This document shows, one piece after another, positions 36,329-43,928 of a stretch of DNA of 57,031 bases (position 1 is the stretch's first letter; each line of letters starts with the position of its first letter). The notes below the pieces were generated by a model. The model saw only the letters and a list, made by a program, of their open reading frames with translations, did no database searches and had not been told where the DNA came from. This DNA is from Oscillospiraceae bacterium (GTDB lineage: Bacteria > Bacillota > Clostridia > Oscillospirales > Oscillospiraceae), in contig JAILFJ010000017.1 in the NCBI GenBank assembly GCA_024697625.1, forward strand, positions 1 through 57,031, in the 5' to 3' direction. Both the position numbers and the translations under genes were made by a program.

Positions 36329-39300
36329 ATGGGAATCAAACGAGTGATCAAGCGCGCAGGAGGAAAGGTAGCAGACGCGGTTGCCAGACTCTCCGTTTTG
36401 AGTCCCGAACAGTTGCAGGAAATGCAGCAGAGACGGGAAGCATATTTGACGCAGATGCCCAGCATGGATGATGCAGCCGCGGAAGAGTTGACTCGAAGAT
36501 TGTTGGCAGCAAACAGTATTGAAGTATATAATGAATATTTGCGGCATCTGAAGGATTTTTATGTGCCTGTAAAAAAAGACGCGGAATATGACGAACGTTT
36601 TAAATCAGCTTATAATATTCGCTATTTTAACATCACAAAATGGGTGACAGATAAGAGAGAGAATAGCCTCGAGAAGCTTGTAAACGTATACGATGTTCTG
36701 TCAAATGAGGAATGCAATATCGCCCTTGTATTCCATCGTACAATGACAGGTACTGAAATCTACCTCGCAGTTACAAATACACAGAATGCAAGAGATAATG
36801 TCGATGTTAATAGCTACAGGAAAAGACTGGCTGAAGCAATCAGAGGGAACTTCCCCGGATCGGAATGGGATGAACGGGTAGGAAAAGGTCTGTTACCATG
36901 CATGGAAAGCGATCTCCCGTATTCTGTGGCTTGCGCTACGAATATTCCCGGAGAAAAATCAGAGAAGTTTATCAGCCAGACTATCGAAAAGCTTCTTGAT
37001 GGGATCATCCCTGATTCACGGGAAAAAGAGTATACTCTGATTTTGCTCGCCACGCCGATCCAAGATGTGGATGACAGAAAACTTCATTTGGCAGAACTGT
37101 ATTCTGGACTTGCACCATACGCTGGGTGGCAAACAAACTTCACTTACACTGAATCTGACTCAACAAATTCAATGGCAACGTTTGGTGTTAATGCAGGAGT
37201 CAGCGCTGGTGTTCAGTCTGGCCGCAACTCTTCAGTTGCAAATACGAGCGGAACAACAGATTCTACAGGAGAAACAACAACGGAATCTTCTGGAACTACA
37301 ACAACAGAATCCACAGGGACAACGGAGACGCAATCAACGGGTAGCTCTATAACTGACTCTACAGGATCCTCGACCACCGACACAACTGGAAGCAGCACGA
37401 GTTCCGGGACATCATCAAGCGAATCGAGCAGTAACAGCCATACAATTGGAAGTAATACTTCAGAGGGAACATCATCGAGTTCATCGAACACACTGGGCGG
37501 ATCACTTAATGAAAGCGCAGGTTTTGAACTCGGAATCTTTAAGGCTGATGTCGGAGCAACGGAATCATACTCTCATGCGGCAACTGCAGGAACATCTTCT
37601 TCCATTGGTTCCTCCATTGCGGATGCTGTTACTTCCACCACTACGCAGGGAATTACTGAAAGTGTTGCACAATCGGCTTCTCATGCCATAGGTAGCTCTG
37701 TTGGACATGCCGTAACTTCATCAGCTGGACAGGCTGTTGCAAAAAGCTTCGGAAAGGCAGTTGCTCAGAATGTGGGGCATGCAGTGGCAAAATCGCTGGG
37801 AAAAGCAGTTACCAATTCCGTAACAACTGCTTCCGGTCTTTATAAAGGGGTCAACTTCGGCGGGAATTTCGGCGCTAATTTTGCTCGCTCTTCAAACGTA
37901 AGCGCTACTGTTGGAAAAAATGAGGGGATTCAGCAGTCGTTTATTAATTATACCGTAAAGCATACCCTTGAAATTCTGGAAGCACAGATGAAGCGCTTGG
38001 AGCAAAGCACTGCTTTAGGAATGTGGGACTTCGCCGCGTATGTTCTTAGTGAAGATCAGACTGTGGCTAACAATGTTGCCCATTCTTATCTCGCTTTGAC
38101 TCAGGGTGAGTCTTCGTATATGTCACAGGCTGCAGTTAACCTCTGGCGTGGAGATATGGGCGATGACAGCGAGAACGCAAAAGAGATCAGTTCCTATCTG
38201 AAAGAACTGAGGCATCCCATATTTGGTCTCAGCCCAGCGCTTACAACCTTGGATTCTGATTTTAATGCATATCCAGCTATCGTCACAGCTACAACAAGCC
38301 TTTCCGGTAAAGAACTTGCATATTCTTTGAATTTCCCACAGAGGTCTCTCGCTGGATTTCCGGTAATCGAATGCGCGGAATTCGGAAGAAATGTTGTTAG
38401 CTACTCATCGTCAAAGGGAAAGCCTGCGTTAGATCTCGGGTGTATATTCCACATGAACCACGAAGAAAGTGGACGTGTTGGATTGACCGTGCAATCTCTG
38501 GCATCGCATACATTTATTACGGGGAGTACTGGGGCAGGAAAAAGCAACACAGTGTATCATCTGATAGATGAAGCGACTGAACAAGGTATAGCGTTTTTGG
38601 TTATAGAACCGGCTAAAGGTGAATACAAACATTATTTTGGCTCAGATTCAGATGTCTGTGTTTACGGCACAAATCCTTATTTGAGCCCAATGCTCAGAAT
38701 CAACCCCTTCAGTTTCCCTGGCACAGTTCATGTTTTTGAGCATCTCGACCGACTGGTAGAGATATTCAATGTATGCTGGCCAATGTATGCTGCAATGCCT
38801 GCAATACTAAAGAAGGCAATTGAACAGTCTTATGAAGATTGTGGATGGGATCTGATGCGCTCAGTCAGTCTCCATGGAGAGCCGGTATACCCGACCTTTT
38901 CTGACGTTGCCAGAAATATTAAATTGATCATTGAAAGCAGCGAATATGATACAGAGAACAAGGGCGCATATAAGGGCTCTCTGTTGACACGTCTGCAATC
39001 TCTTACGACAGGCATCAGCGGAACAATCTTCGCATCTGATGAGCTTGAGTCTTCTGCACTGTTCGACAGGAATGTCATCGTTGATCTTAGCAGAGTTGGT
39101 TCTTCCGAAACAAAAGCGCTCATCATGGGGATGCTGGTTTTGAAGCTTCAGGAATACCGTATGTCTCGCTCCAATGAAGCAAATGCAGGACTCAAACATA
39201 TCACGATACTGGAAGAAGCTCATAATCTACTCCGCAAAACTTCATATTCACAGTCGCAGGATAGCGCCAACCTGATGGGGAAAAGTGTGGAGATGCTCTC

Positions 39301-40057
39301 CAACGCAATTGCTGAGATGCGAACCTATGGTGAAGGTTTTATCATTGTTGACCAGGCTCCCGGCCTGATGGATATGGCAGCAATTAGAAATACAAATACA
39401 AAAATTATCATGCGGCTTCCTGATCAGGGTGACCGTGAGCTCGTGGGTCGTGCGGCTAACCTAAATGATGATCAAATTGCAGAACTGGCAAAGCTGCCCT
39501 GTGGTGTTGCAGCGGTCTATCAGAATGAATGGATCCAGCCGGTACTTTGCAAGGTTGAATTGTACGATAAAAAAACAAGGCCATATACATATACACCAGG
39601 TGATGATGTTTTTAGGAGTAAAGAAACAGACGATTTATCAGATTCCTTACTTGATTATATTATGAACAAAGAAATATTCAGACGTGGAGACCGCGAGGAC
39701 CTGATGAATCTTAAAGAGCGGGTTATTAGATCCAAGCTTGATTCTGCGGTGAAGGTCGACTTTGTTAATTACATTTCTTCAGCAGATGAACATGCCATGG
39801 ACGCTTTTAGAAAACTCCTGTATGATTTTTTAGAAGCGGAGAAGGCAATTGAATCAGCTGGAAAGTATTCAGATATCTCAATGTGGGCATCGGCAGTGGT
39901 TAATGCATTGAAGCCATCGGTAAAGGACTATTCTAAACGACAAATTAATTTGGCACTTGCTCTTTTGCTATATGAACAGGTAATGAGGGACAATGGTTAT
40001 AACGATCTGTTCTGCAAATTCACAGAGGTCTACCAAGAGAGAGGGGGCGTTTTCTGA
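36329..40057 (+). CDS. HerA/VirB4-type ATPase (DUF87) with a Ser/Thr/Gly-rich insert
   Basis: The 1242-residue protein has a unique N-terminal domain (1-290), then a long low-complexity insert. Residues about 300-400 are nearly all Ser, Thr and Gly; about 400-525 are Ala, Gly, Ser and His repeats. The C-terminal half is a RecA-like translocase: Walker A FITGSTGAGKSN (about 730-741), IVDLSRVGSSETKAL, Walker B ITILEEAHN (about 957-966) and the FIIVDQAPGLMD and MRLPDQGDRELVGRAANL sensor region. These fit the HerA/VirB4 branch of hexameric DNA or protein pumps. The start is ATG 36329, set by AAGGAGA at 36314-36320; an upstream TTG is rejected. The stop overlaps the next ATG by one base, so the nuclease is co-translated. 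Confidence 0.85.
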   Translation: MGIKRVIKRAGGKVADAVARLSVLSPEQLQEMQQRREAYLTQMPSMDDAAAEELTRRLLAANSIEVYNEYLRHLKDFYVPVKKDAEYDERFKSAYNIRYFNITKWVTDKRENSLEKLVNVYDVLSNEECNIALVFHRTMTGTEIYLAVTNTQNARDNVDVNSYRKRLAEAIRGNFPGSEWDERVGKGLLPCMESDLPYSVACATNIPGEKSEKFISQTIEKLLDGIIPDSREKEYTLILLATPIQDVDDRKLHLAELYSGLAPYAGWQTNFTYTESDSTNSMATFGVNAGVSAGVQSGRNSSVANTSGTTDSTGETTTESSGTTTTESTGTTETQSTGSSITDSTGSSTTDTTGSSTSSGTSSSESSSNSHTIGSNTSEGTSSSSSNTLGGSLNESAGFELGIFKADVGATESYSHAATAGTSSSIGSSIADAVTSTTTQGITESVAQSASHAIGSSVGHAVTSSAGQAVAKSFGKAVAQNVGHAVAKSLGKAVTNSVTTASGLYKGVNFGGNFGANFARSSNVSATVGKNEGIQQSFINYTVKHTLEILEAQMKRLEQSTALGMWDFAAYVLSEDQTVANNVAHSYLALTQGESSYMSQAAVNLWRGDMGDDSENAKEISSYLKELRHPIFGLSPALTTLDSDFNAYPAIVTATTSLSGKELAYSLNFPQRSLAGFPVIECAEFGRNVVSYSSSKGKPALDLGCIFHMNHEESGRVGLTVQSLASHTFITGSTGAGKSNTVYHLIDEATEQGIAFLVIEPAKGEYKHYFGSDSDVCVYGTNPYLSPMLRINPFSFPGTVHVFEHLDRLVEIFNVCWPMYAAMPAILKKAIEQSYEDCGWDLMRSVSLHGEPVYPTFSDVARNIKLIIESSEYDTENKGAYKGSLLTRLQSLTTGISGTIFASDELESSALFDRNVIVDLSRVGSSETKALIMGMLVLKLQEYRMSRSNEANAGLKHITILEEAHNLLRKTSYSQSQDSANLMGKSVEMLSNAIAEMRTYGEGFIIVDQAPGLMDMAAIRNTNTKIIMRLPDQGDRELVGRAANLNDDQIAELAKLPCGVAAVYQNEWIQPVLCKVELYDKKTRPYTYTPGDDVFRSKETDDLSDSLLDYIMNKEIFRRGDREDLMNLKERVIRSKLDSAVKVDFVNYISSADEHAMDAFRKLLYDFLEAEKAIESAGKYSDISMWASAVVNALKPSVKDYSKRQINLALALLLYEQVMRDNGYNDLFCKFTEVYQERGGVF

Positions 40058-40635
40058 TGGCAGAAATTAAAATGAATGATCTTCAAGAGTTTAAAAATTC
40101 TGCTGTTGAAAGTTTTCGGAACATAATTCCGGAACTTGGAATGACCATTGAAAAGGCTATAGGTTATTGGGACAATGTTTTCGGTAATGAAAGAGAAGCG
40201 GAGTCATATCTCGAAACTGCATTGAAAGATTATTTTAACGACATGAAAGAACGGTCTGATTACCCAGATACTATCCCGGAAAAGCCATTTGATGTTTCTG
40301 ATCTAAAAATCAGGACCCCTGAAGAAAATGCTCTTATGCATGAGGAATTTGACGATTTAAAGTCAAGTCTCAAGAGACAGTGGGAGGAGACAAACGGAAT
40401 TCCATGGCCAAAGTATGATCATGATATCTATTCAGCTAATGGTAAATTAATAAGAGCTGCAGGCAGCGACTATGATGCTCACCATATTCATCCTTTGGGA
40501 ATGGGTGGGGAAAATGTAGTAAGTAATATTACACCCATGAGTGCTGAAGTTCATTATGATAGTCAAGGGGTGCACTCGCCGGATAGCCCATATAACAGAA
40601 TAAACCAATATTTAGGAGACAACAGCCATGACTAA
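40057..40635 (+). CDS. HNH-family nuclease, probable toxin or effector
   Basis: The 192-residue protein has a helical N-terminal domain (about 5-120), then an HNH/endonuclease-VII-like fold. The key residues are DAHHIHPLGMGG (His142, His143 and His145), then NVVSNITPMSAEVHYDSQGVHSP with the conserved Asn and two later His. This pattern matches nuclease domains of polymorphic toxins and bacteriocins. There is no signal peptide. A SUKH-type protein, a known immunity class for such nucleases, overlaps its 3' end. It probably cuts DNA when released or activated. Specificity and timing are not predictable. Confidence 0.8.
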   Translation: MAEIKMNDLQEFKNSAVESFRNIIPELGMTIEKAIGYWDNVFGNEREAESYLETALKDYFNDMKERSDYPDTIPEKPFDVSDLKIRTPEENALMHEEFDDLKSSLKRQWEETNGIPWPKYDHDIYSANGKLIRAAGSDYDAHHIHPLGMGGENVVSNITPMSAEVHYDSQGVHSPDSPYNRINQYLGDNSHD

Positions 40636-40996
40636 TAAGGAATATTTATTAAATGCAGAGCACTTTTCTGTTGATAAGATTAAGATAAATAGTGTCAAAA
40701 AAGTATATTCTGGCAACTTTCCGGACATCCTTGAAAAAATTATCTCTAACTGTGACAGGTCTGTTTTTCTTGAAAACGGAGTGAGAGTTTTGTCTTATTC
40801 TGAAGTCATGGATGCCGAGAAGGACCTTCATGTTGGTTTTAGCGAGAAAAAAATGATTCCAATTGCAGATTGTGGAGAGAATGATTTTATCATATATGAT
40901 TATAACCACCAGACGTGGGCGAAATTTAATATCATCGATGAAACTGTATTTAAGAAACGCAGTAATATAGCGGAACTTTTCTTAACCGGCCTATAA
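40628..40996 (+). CDS. SUKH (SMI1/KNR4)-like immunity protein
   Basis: The 122-residue protein overlaps the nuclease gene by 8 nt. The SUKH-like pattern is visible: an N-terminal helix-containing part, VRVLSYSEVMDAE, KKMIPIADCGENDFIIYDY and WAKFNIIDETVFKKRSNIAELF. SUKH proteins bind and neutralise many polymorphic-toxin nucleases, including HNH types. Position and overlap strongly suggest that it protects the host from the upstream HNH protein. The subfamily is not resolved. Confidence 0.7.
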   Translation: MTNKEYLLNAEHFSVDKIKINSVKKVYSGNFPDILEKIISNCDRSVFLENGVRVLSYSEVMDAEKDLHVGFSEKKMIPIADCGENDFIIYDYNHQTWAKFNIIDETVFKKRSNIAELFLTGL

Positions 40997-41001
40997 CTTG
41001 T

Positions 41002-41700
41002 ATGAGAGGCATTTTGAAGAAACCTGGTTCTGAAACATGGATGGATAGCAAGATCAAAACCAGACGAATACTGATGAGCGCCTTTGGCGTGGCTATATGC
41101 GGAATAAGCGTGGGAATGTTTAAGCATGCTTCCCTTGGTGTAGACCCCTTTCAATCTTTGATGAGCGGCCTGGATGCCGTGATACCAATTCGTTTTGGAA
41201 CGCTTTATGTGATAGTCAATCTGATTCTATTGACTTTTGCACTGGTATTCGATCGCCGAAAAATCGGCCTGGCAACATTAATCAACCTGTTTCTTCTCGG
41301 CTATATTGCTGAGTTTTCTCAAGGAATCTGTCAATCACTCTTTCCGAATATCAGTCTTGTTGGAAGATTTGTCCTTTTGCTGATTGCGATTGTGATTATG
41401 TGCCTTGCCTCTGCATTCTACTTTACCGCAGATCTTGGCGTCTCGACATATGACGCAGTATCGTTGATATGGTCTGAGAAGCAGAACAGGATTCCGTTCC
41501 AGTATTGCAGAATCATTTGCGATCTGATCTGTGTAAGCCTGGGAACTTTGTTTTGCCGTCTCGGAGGTATCAATATCTTTGGAGAAGTGAATATAGGGAC
41601 TATTATTACCGCATTCTTTATGGGACCGTTGATTGCTCTCTTTAACAAAAAGGTGGCTGAGCCCTTCCTTAACCGTGGAACGGTAAGGCAGGGAGGATGA
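41002..41700 (+). CDS. YczE/YitT-like integral membrane protein
   Basis: The protein has about 232 residues and several membrane helices. GVAICGISVGMFKHASLGVDPF near the N-terminus and FYFTADLGVSTYDAV in the middle are the repeated half-motif of the YczE (DUF6198) family. The substrate is unknown; some homologues sit beside transporters or peptide-synthesis genes. It begins 5 nt after the SUKH gene but has no good ribosome-binding site at 41002; ATG 41041 is an alternative start. Whether it belongs to the defence-like operon or is a separate cargo gene is unclear. Confidence 0.65.
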   Translation: MRGILKKPGSETWMDSKIKTRRILMSAFGVAICGISVGMFKHASLGVDPFQSLMSGLDAVIPIRFGTLYVIVNLILLTFALVFDRRKIGLATLINLFLLGYIAEFSQGICQSLFPNISLVGRFVLLLIAIVIMCLASAFYFTADLGVSTYDAVSLIWSEKQNRIPFQYCRIICDLICVSLGTLFCRLGGINIFGEVNIGTIITAFFMGPLIALFNKKVAEPFLNRGTVRQGG

Positions 41701-41712
41701 CCTGAAACATAC

Positions 41713-42201
41713 ATGCATTTTAGCACCGCTCACAAGTACATCAGGAGCAACGGTCTGGATGTTTTCGGCTCCGACCCGGAGAAGGCCTTCGTTGACATCA
41801 GGGCGAAGGTGATCTATGACGGGAACGAAGGCGACATCCTTGACCAGTACATCACATTCTGCCGCGTGTTTGATGAGCAGGTGAAGCTCCACGGTAGGAC
41901 AAAAACAGCGATTGAAGAAACCATCAGGATATGCAGAAGTCAGGACGTATTAAGCGAGTACCTTGCCCGAAAGGAGGCTGCGGAAATCATGTCTGAAGTA
42001 TTTGAAGTAGAAGATTCCATGAAGCTCTGGGAAAGAGATCTGAGAGCAGAAGGCGAAGCAGAAGGCAATACGAAAGGCCAGAACAAACTGGCTGCCTTGA
42101 TGACGAAGCTGTTCTCCCTTGGGAGAGTATCAGATGCGGAACGTGCTGCCAGTGATGCAGCTTACCGCCAACAGCTCTACCAAGAGTTTCAGATCGCGTA
42201 A
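41713..42201 (+). pseudogene. C-terminal fragment of an Rpn/PD-(D/E)XK nuclease-family transposase-like protein
   Basis: The 162-residue frame matches the C-terminal half of Rpn (recombination-promoting nuclease) proteins: GNEGDILDQYITFCRVFDEQ, ETIRICRSQDVLSEYL and the acidic tail AEGEAEGNTKGQNKLAAL. The N-terminal PD-(D/E)XK catalytic region is missing, so it cannot be an active nuclease. A second scrap with the same RKEAAEIM sequence follows at about 42200-42290. It marks rearranged DNA at the right end of the island. Confidence 0.6.
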
Positions 42202-42235
42202 CAGCTTTACCCGGAAAGAGGCTGCGGAAATCATG
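41975..42235 (+). repeat. 17-bp direct repeat in the Rpn remnant
   Basis: AGGCTGCGGAAATCATG occurs at 41975-41991 and again at 42219-42235. Both encode the same RKEAAEIM peptide context, so a segment of an Rpn paralogue was duplicated and then broken. Confidence 0.7.
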
Positions 42236-42590
42236 CCAACTGCCACTAATATGCCGGAAGCTTGGGCCAGCACCATCGCCTTCGGCTGAATGATTGATAT
42301 TGTACTCCCATTACCCCGTAGCATGGCCTGTGGTCTCTGACGAGTCAGCAGGCCATGCTGCGGGGTCTCATTTTATTCCTTCCTGTACGTCCAACACTCG
42401 GACCCCTCGGCCCGTAGCACCAGTCCGGAGTTCTGCTCGGGCGTCTGTCCTGTCGGCTCGAATACACGTTTTACGCTGTTGGTGTTCTTTGCCTCGAAAC
42501 TATTCTATCCCATGTTCTGACCGAATATAATCAATTCGGAGGTTTCTTTCTCGGGAAGGCCGGGGAAGCGAAGCGCTGTCAGGAGGAAAA
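42202..42590. other. Degenerate intergenic stretch
   Basis: It holds the second Rpn scrap (to about 42290) and a terminator (42314-42377). A 43-codon open stretch on the minus strand (42373-42504) lacks a start codon and matches nothing I know. No intact gene is visible. Confidence 0.5.
42314..42377 (+). terminator. Strong hairpin terminator
   Basis: A 17-bp stem with one G-T pair (42314-42330 with 42349-42365) is followed by TCTCATTTTATT. Confidence 0.75.
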
Positions 42591-42752
42591 AACCTCAGTA
42601 TTCTTCTGAACCGCAGTGAACTGGAAGGTCTGGGCGAGATCGAAGGGACGATCTATGTGACCGGTCACAGGAGTCCGGATTCGGACACCGTCGGCAGCTG
42701 TATCGCCTCCGCCGCCCTGTTTCAGGCGCTGGGCTATGACGCGGAGTGGTAG
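42591..42752 (+). pseudogene. N-terminal fragment of a manganese-dependent inorganic pyrophosphatase (DHH family)
   Basis: The frame reads about 53 residues and stops. It contains IYVTGHRSPDSDTVGS, the first metal-binding motif (GHxxPDxD) of PpaC-like pyrophosphatases, followed by ASAALFQALGYDAEW. The DHH motif and the whole C-terminal domain are absent, and no start codon follows the AGGAGG at 42581. It is a relic of a core gene, probably cut by the rearrangement that built the island border. Confidence 0.65.
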
Positions 42753-42762
42753 TGATTTTCAA

Positions 42763-42791
42763 TTGACAGCAATCCCGGTTTTCAGTATAAT
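42763..42791 (+). promoter_or_regulatory. Perfect consensus promoter for the 34-aa ORF
   Basis: TTGACA (42763-42768), a 17-base spacer, then TATAAT (42786-42791). The transcript would start about 75 nt before the small ORF. Confidence 0.85.
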
Positions 42792-42847
42792 TGACCTGTC
42801 CTGTAAGGGATGGGTGAAGAGCAACACAGGCTTGGCGGCTGTTCCTA

Positions 42848-42863
42848 CTCTCCGAAAGGAGGG
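42848..42863 (+). promoter_or_regulatory. GNRA-loop hairpin masking the ribosome-binding site
   Basis: CTCTCC-GAAA-GGAGGG folds as a 6-bp stem (one G-T pair) with a GAAA tetraloop. The GGAGG Shine-Dalgarno of the 34-aa ORF is inside the stem, so translation should be held low in the free mRNA. Confidence 0.6.
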
Positions 42864-42870
42864 ATGGACG

Positions 42871-42975
42871 ATGCGTATTACCTTTCATATTGGCAAGTAC
42901 TCGGTGACTGTAATCATCAGGGAAACCCATCAGAAGGATCGCAGCGAAAAAAACAACCGCCACTCGGCCAAGTGA
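42871..42975 (+). CDS. 34-residue peptide of a type I toxin-antitoxin-like locus
   Basis: The ORF encodes a short peptide: an alternating polar/hydrophobic N-terminal half (MRITFHIGKYSVTVIIR) and a charged tail ending NNRHSAK. The stop codon lies inside the shared terminator stem. It has a consensus promoter, a GGAGGG site buried in a hairpin, and an antisense RNA over its 3' end. This layout is that of type I toxins such as the Fst/par and TxpA/BsrG groups. I cannot assign it to a named toxin family, and the hydrophobic stretch is short for a full membrane helix. Confidence 0.55.
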   Translation: MRITFHIGKYSVTVIIRETHQKDRSEKNNRHSAK

Positions 42976-42986
42976 CGGTGGTTTTG
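42947..42986. terminator. Bidirectional terminator shared by the small ORF and the antisense RNA
   Basis: The imperfect stem (about 42955-42963 with 42971-42981) is flanked by GGTTTTGT on the plus strand and by seven T residues on the minus strand (A7 at 42947-42953). The minus-strand direction is the stronger terminator. Confidence 0.7.
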
Positions 42987-43049
42987 TGATCCTTCGATCA
43001 CTTTACTGCTTTAGCAACTGAGGAGCAGCCGCAAAGTCGTTGCTCTTCA
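42947..43049 (-). ncRNA. Putative antisense RNA (antitoxin-like), about 100 nt
   Basis: A near-consensus promoter on the minus strand (43056-43083) would start a transcript near 43049. It runs left through a CTTC-loop hairpin (42986-43001) into the shared terminator, complementing the last ~29 nt of the small ORF and its 3' region. No ORF with a ribosome-binding site lies in it. Confidence 0.6.
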
Positions 43050-43055
43050 TTCCCT

Positions 43056-43083
43056 ATTATAGAGATTTCGGAAAAAATGTCAA
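43056..43083 (-). promoter_or_regulatory. Consensus promoter for the antisense RNA
   Basis: On the minus strand TTGACA (43078-43083) and TATAAT (43056-43061) are 16 bases apart. It faces the promoter at 42763-42791. Confidence 0.8.
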
Positions 43084-43125
43084 GACAAAAATGGCAATCA
43101 AGAACAGGGAAAGGGGGAGATCACC

Positions 43126-43533
43126 ATGCTGAGAGACAAGGCATATGAATATTTTATCACGCGCGATCTGAACTGCTCGGAGGCTGTTCTCATGGCCATC
43201 AGCGATGAATACGGACTTGGGCTGGATATGGAAGACCTGAAGCTCGTCAGCGGTTTCGGACGCGGGATCGGCTGCGCCAGGTTCTGCGGTGTCATGACCG
43301 CACTCATCGCCGCCTGCGGCAGGATGACGATTACCGGCCGCGCTCACACCACGGAAAACTTCGACGCCGTTTTCTCCGGTCTGTACGACGCGTTTGTGGA
43401 AAAAATCGGCAGTGCGGAATGCGCCGAACTGAAACCCATCTACCGCAAACCGGACGTCCGTTGCCTGCAGGTCGTGGAAATGGGCCTGGATGTCTTTGAG
43501 GAATACATGGCCGCGCTGAAGCAGAGCGAATAA
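43126..43533 (+). CDS. C_GCAxxG_C_C family protein (split-Soret-like)
   Basis: The 135-residue protein matches the C_GCAxxG_C_C family. LNCSEAVL holds Cys17, GFGRGIGCARFCGV holds Cys50 and Cys54, AACG holds Cys64, and VRC supplies the last Cys near 113. In this copy the GCAxxG motif is slightly altered. Homologues are thought to be redox or cofactor-binding proteins, often beside metal or electron-transfer genes; the function is not established. The ribosome-binding site is AAGGGGGAGA. Confidence 0.82.
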   Translation: MLRDKAYEYFITRDLNCSEAVLMAISDEYGLGLDMEDLKLVSGFGRGIGCARFCGVMTALIAACGRMTITGRAHTTENFDAVFSGLYDAFVEKIGSAECAELKPIYRKPDVRCLQVVEMGLDVFEEYMAALKQSE

Positions 43534-43565
43534 ATGCAGTCCCGGGGGACACGGAGGACATTTCC

Positions 43566-43799
43566 ATGAGAAAAACGATCGGTATTCTCGGCGGTATGGG
43601 ACCCATGGCTACGGCCGACCTCTTCCGCAAAATCATCGAGGGCACGAAGGCGGAGCGCGACAGCGGGCATATCCGCGTCTTTATCGACAGCAACGCCGCC
43701 ATCCCGGACCGGACCGAGGCCATCCTGCACGGTGGACCCGACCCCGTACCGGAGATGCGCTCCGCCCTGCGCCACCGGGATGGGGCGCCTTTTTTATGA
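43566..43799 (+). pseudogene. Truncated aspartate/glutamate racemase (N-terminal third)
   Basis: The frame starts like an intact racemase: MRKTIGILGGMGPMATADLF and IDSNAAIPDRTEAILHGGPDP. It ends after 77 residues instead of about 230, running into a terminator. Both catalytic-cysteine regions of the full enzyme are missing, so it should be inactive. The clean start and ribosome-binding site indicate recent decay by deletion. Confidence 0.75.
43769..43795 (+). terminator. Terminator at the broken end of the racemase fragment
   Basis: GCGCC (43769-43773) pairs with GGCGC (43784-43788), followed by six T residues. Confidence 0.6.
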
Positions 43800-43818
43800 A
43801 TTATTACCCTCCGCCGCC

Positions 43819-43847
43819 TTTACAAATCAGAAGAAAACACATATAAT
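43819..43847 (+). promoter_or_regulatory. MATE gene promoter
   Basis: TTTACA (43819-43824) and TATAAT (43842-43847) are 17 bases apart, about 80 nt before the ATG at 43929. Confidence 0.7.
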
Positions 43848-43928
43848 ACCCAATACTTTGTTTATGATACAATCTGTCATCCATTCTTTGGAATTCCTGT
43901 TTGCTTCTGTACGGAGGTTTGTGTTTTT

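Larger units (their letters stand above)
42816..43048. repeat. Imperfect inverted repeat at the 5' ends of the two facing transcripts
   Basis: The arm at 42816-42846 and the reverse complement of 43021-43048 both begin GAAGAGCAAC and end with a GCGGCTG-t/c-TCCT block. The intervening loop sequence differs. Each arm lies just downstream of its own promoter. Confidence 0.75.

Noticed and set aside
37228..37900. Repeated Ser/Thr/Gly/Ala codons as a possible CRISPR or satellite array
   Set aside because: There are no constant repeats with unique spacers; the repetition is at codon level inside one open frame.
42373..42504. Minus-strand open stretch of 43 codons ending in a stop
   Set aside because: It has no start codon or ribosome-binding site and matches nothing I recognise. 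It could be a decayed C-terminus, but this cannot be supported.
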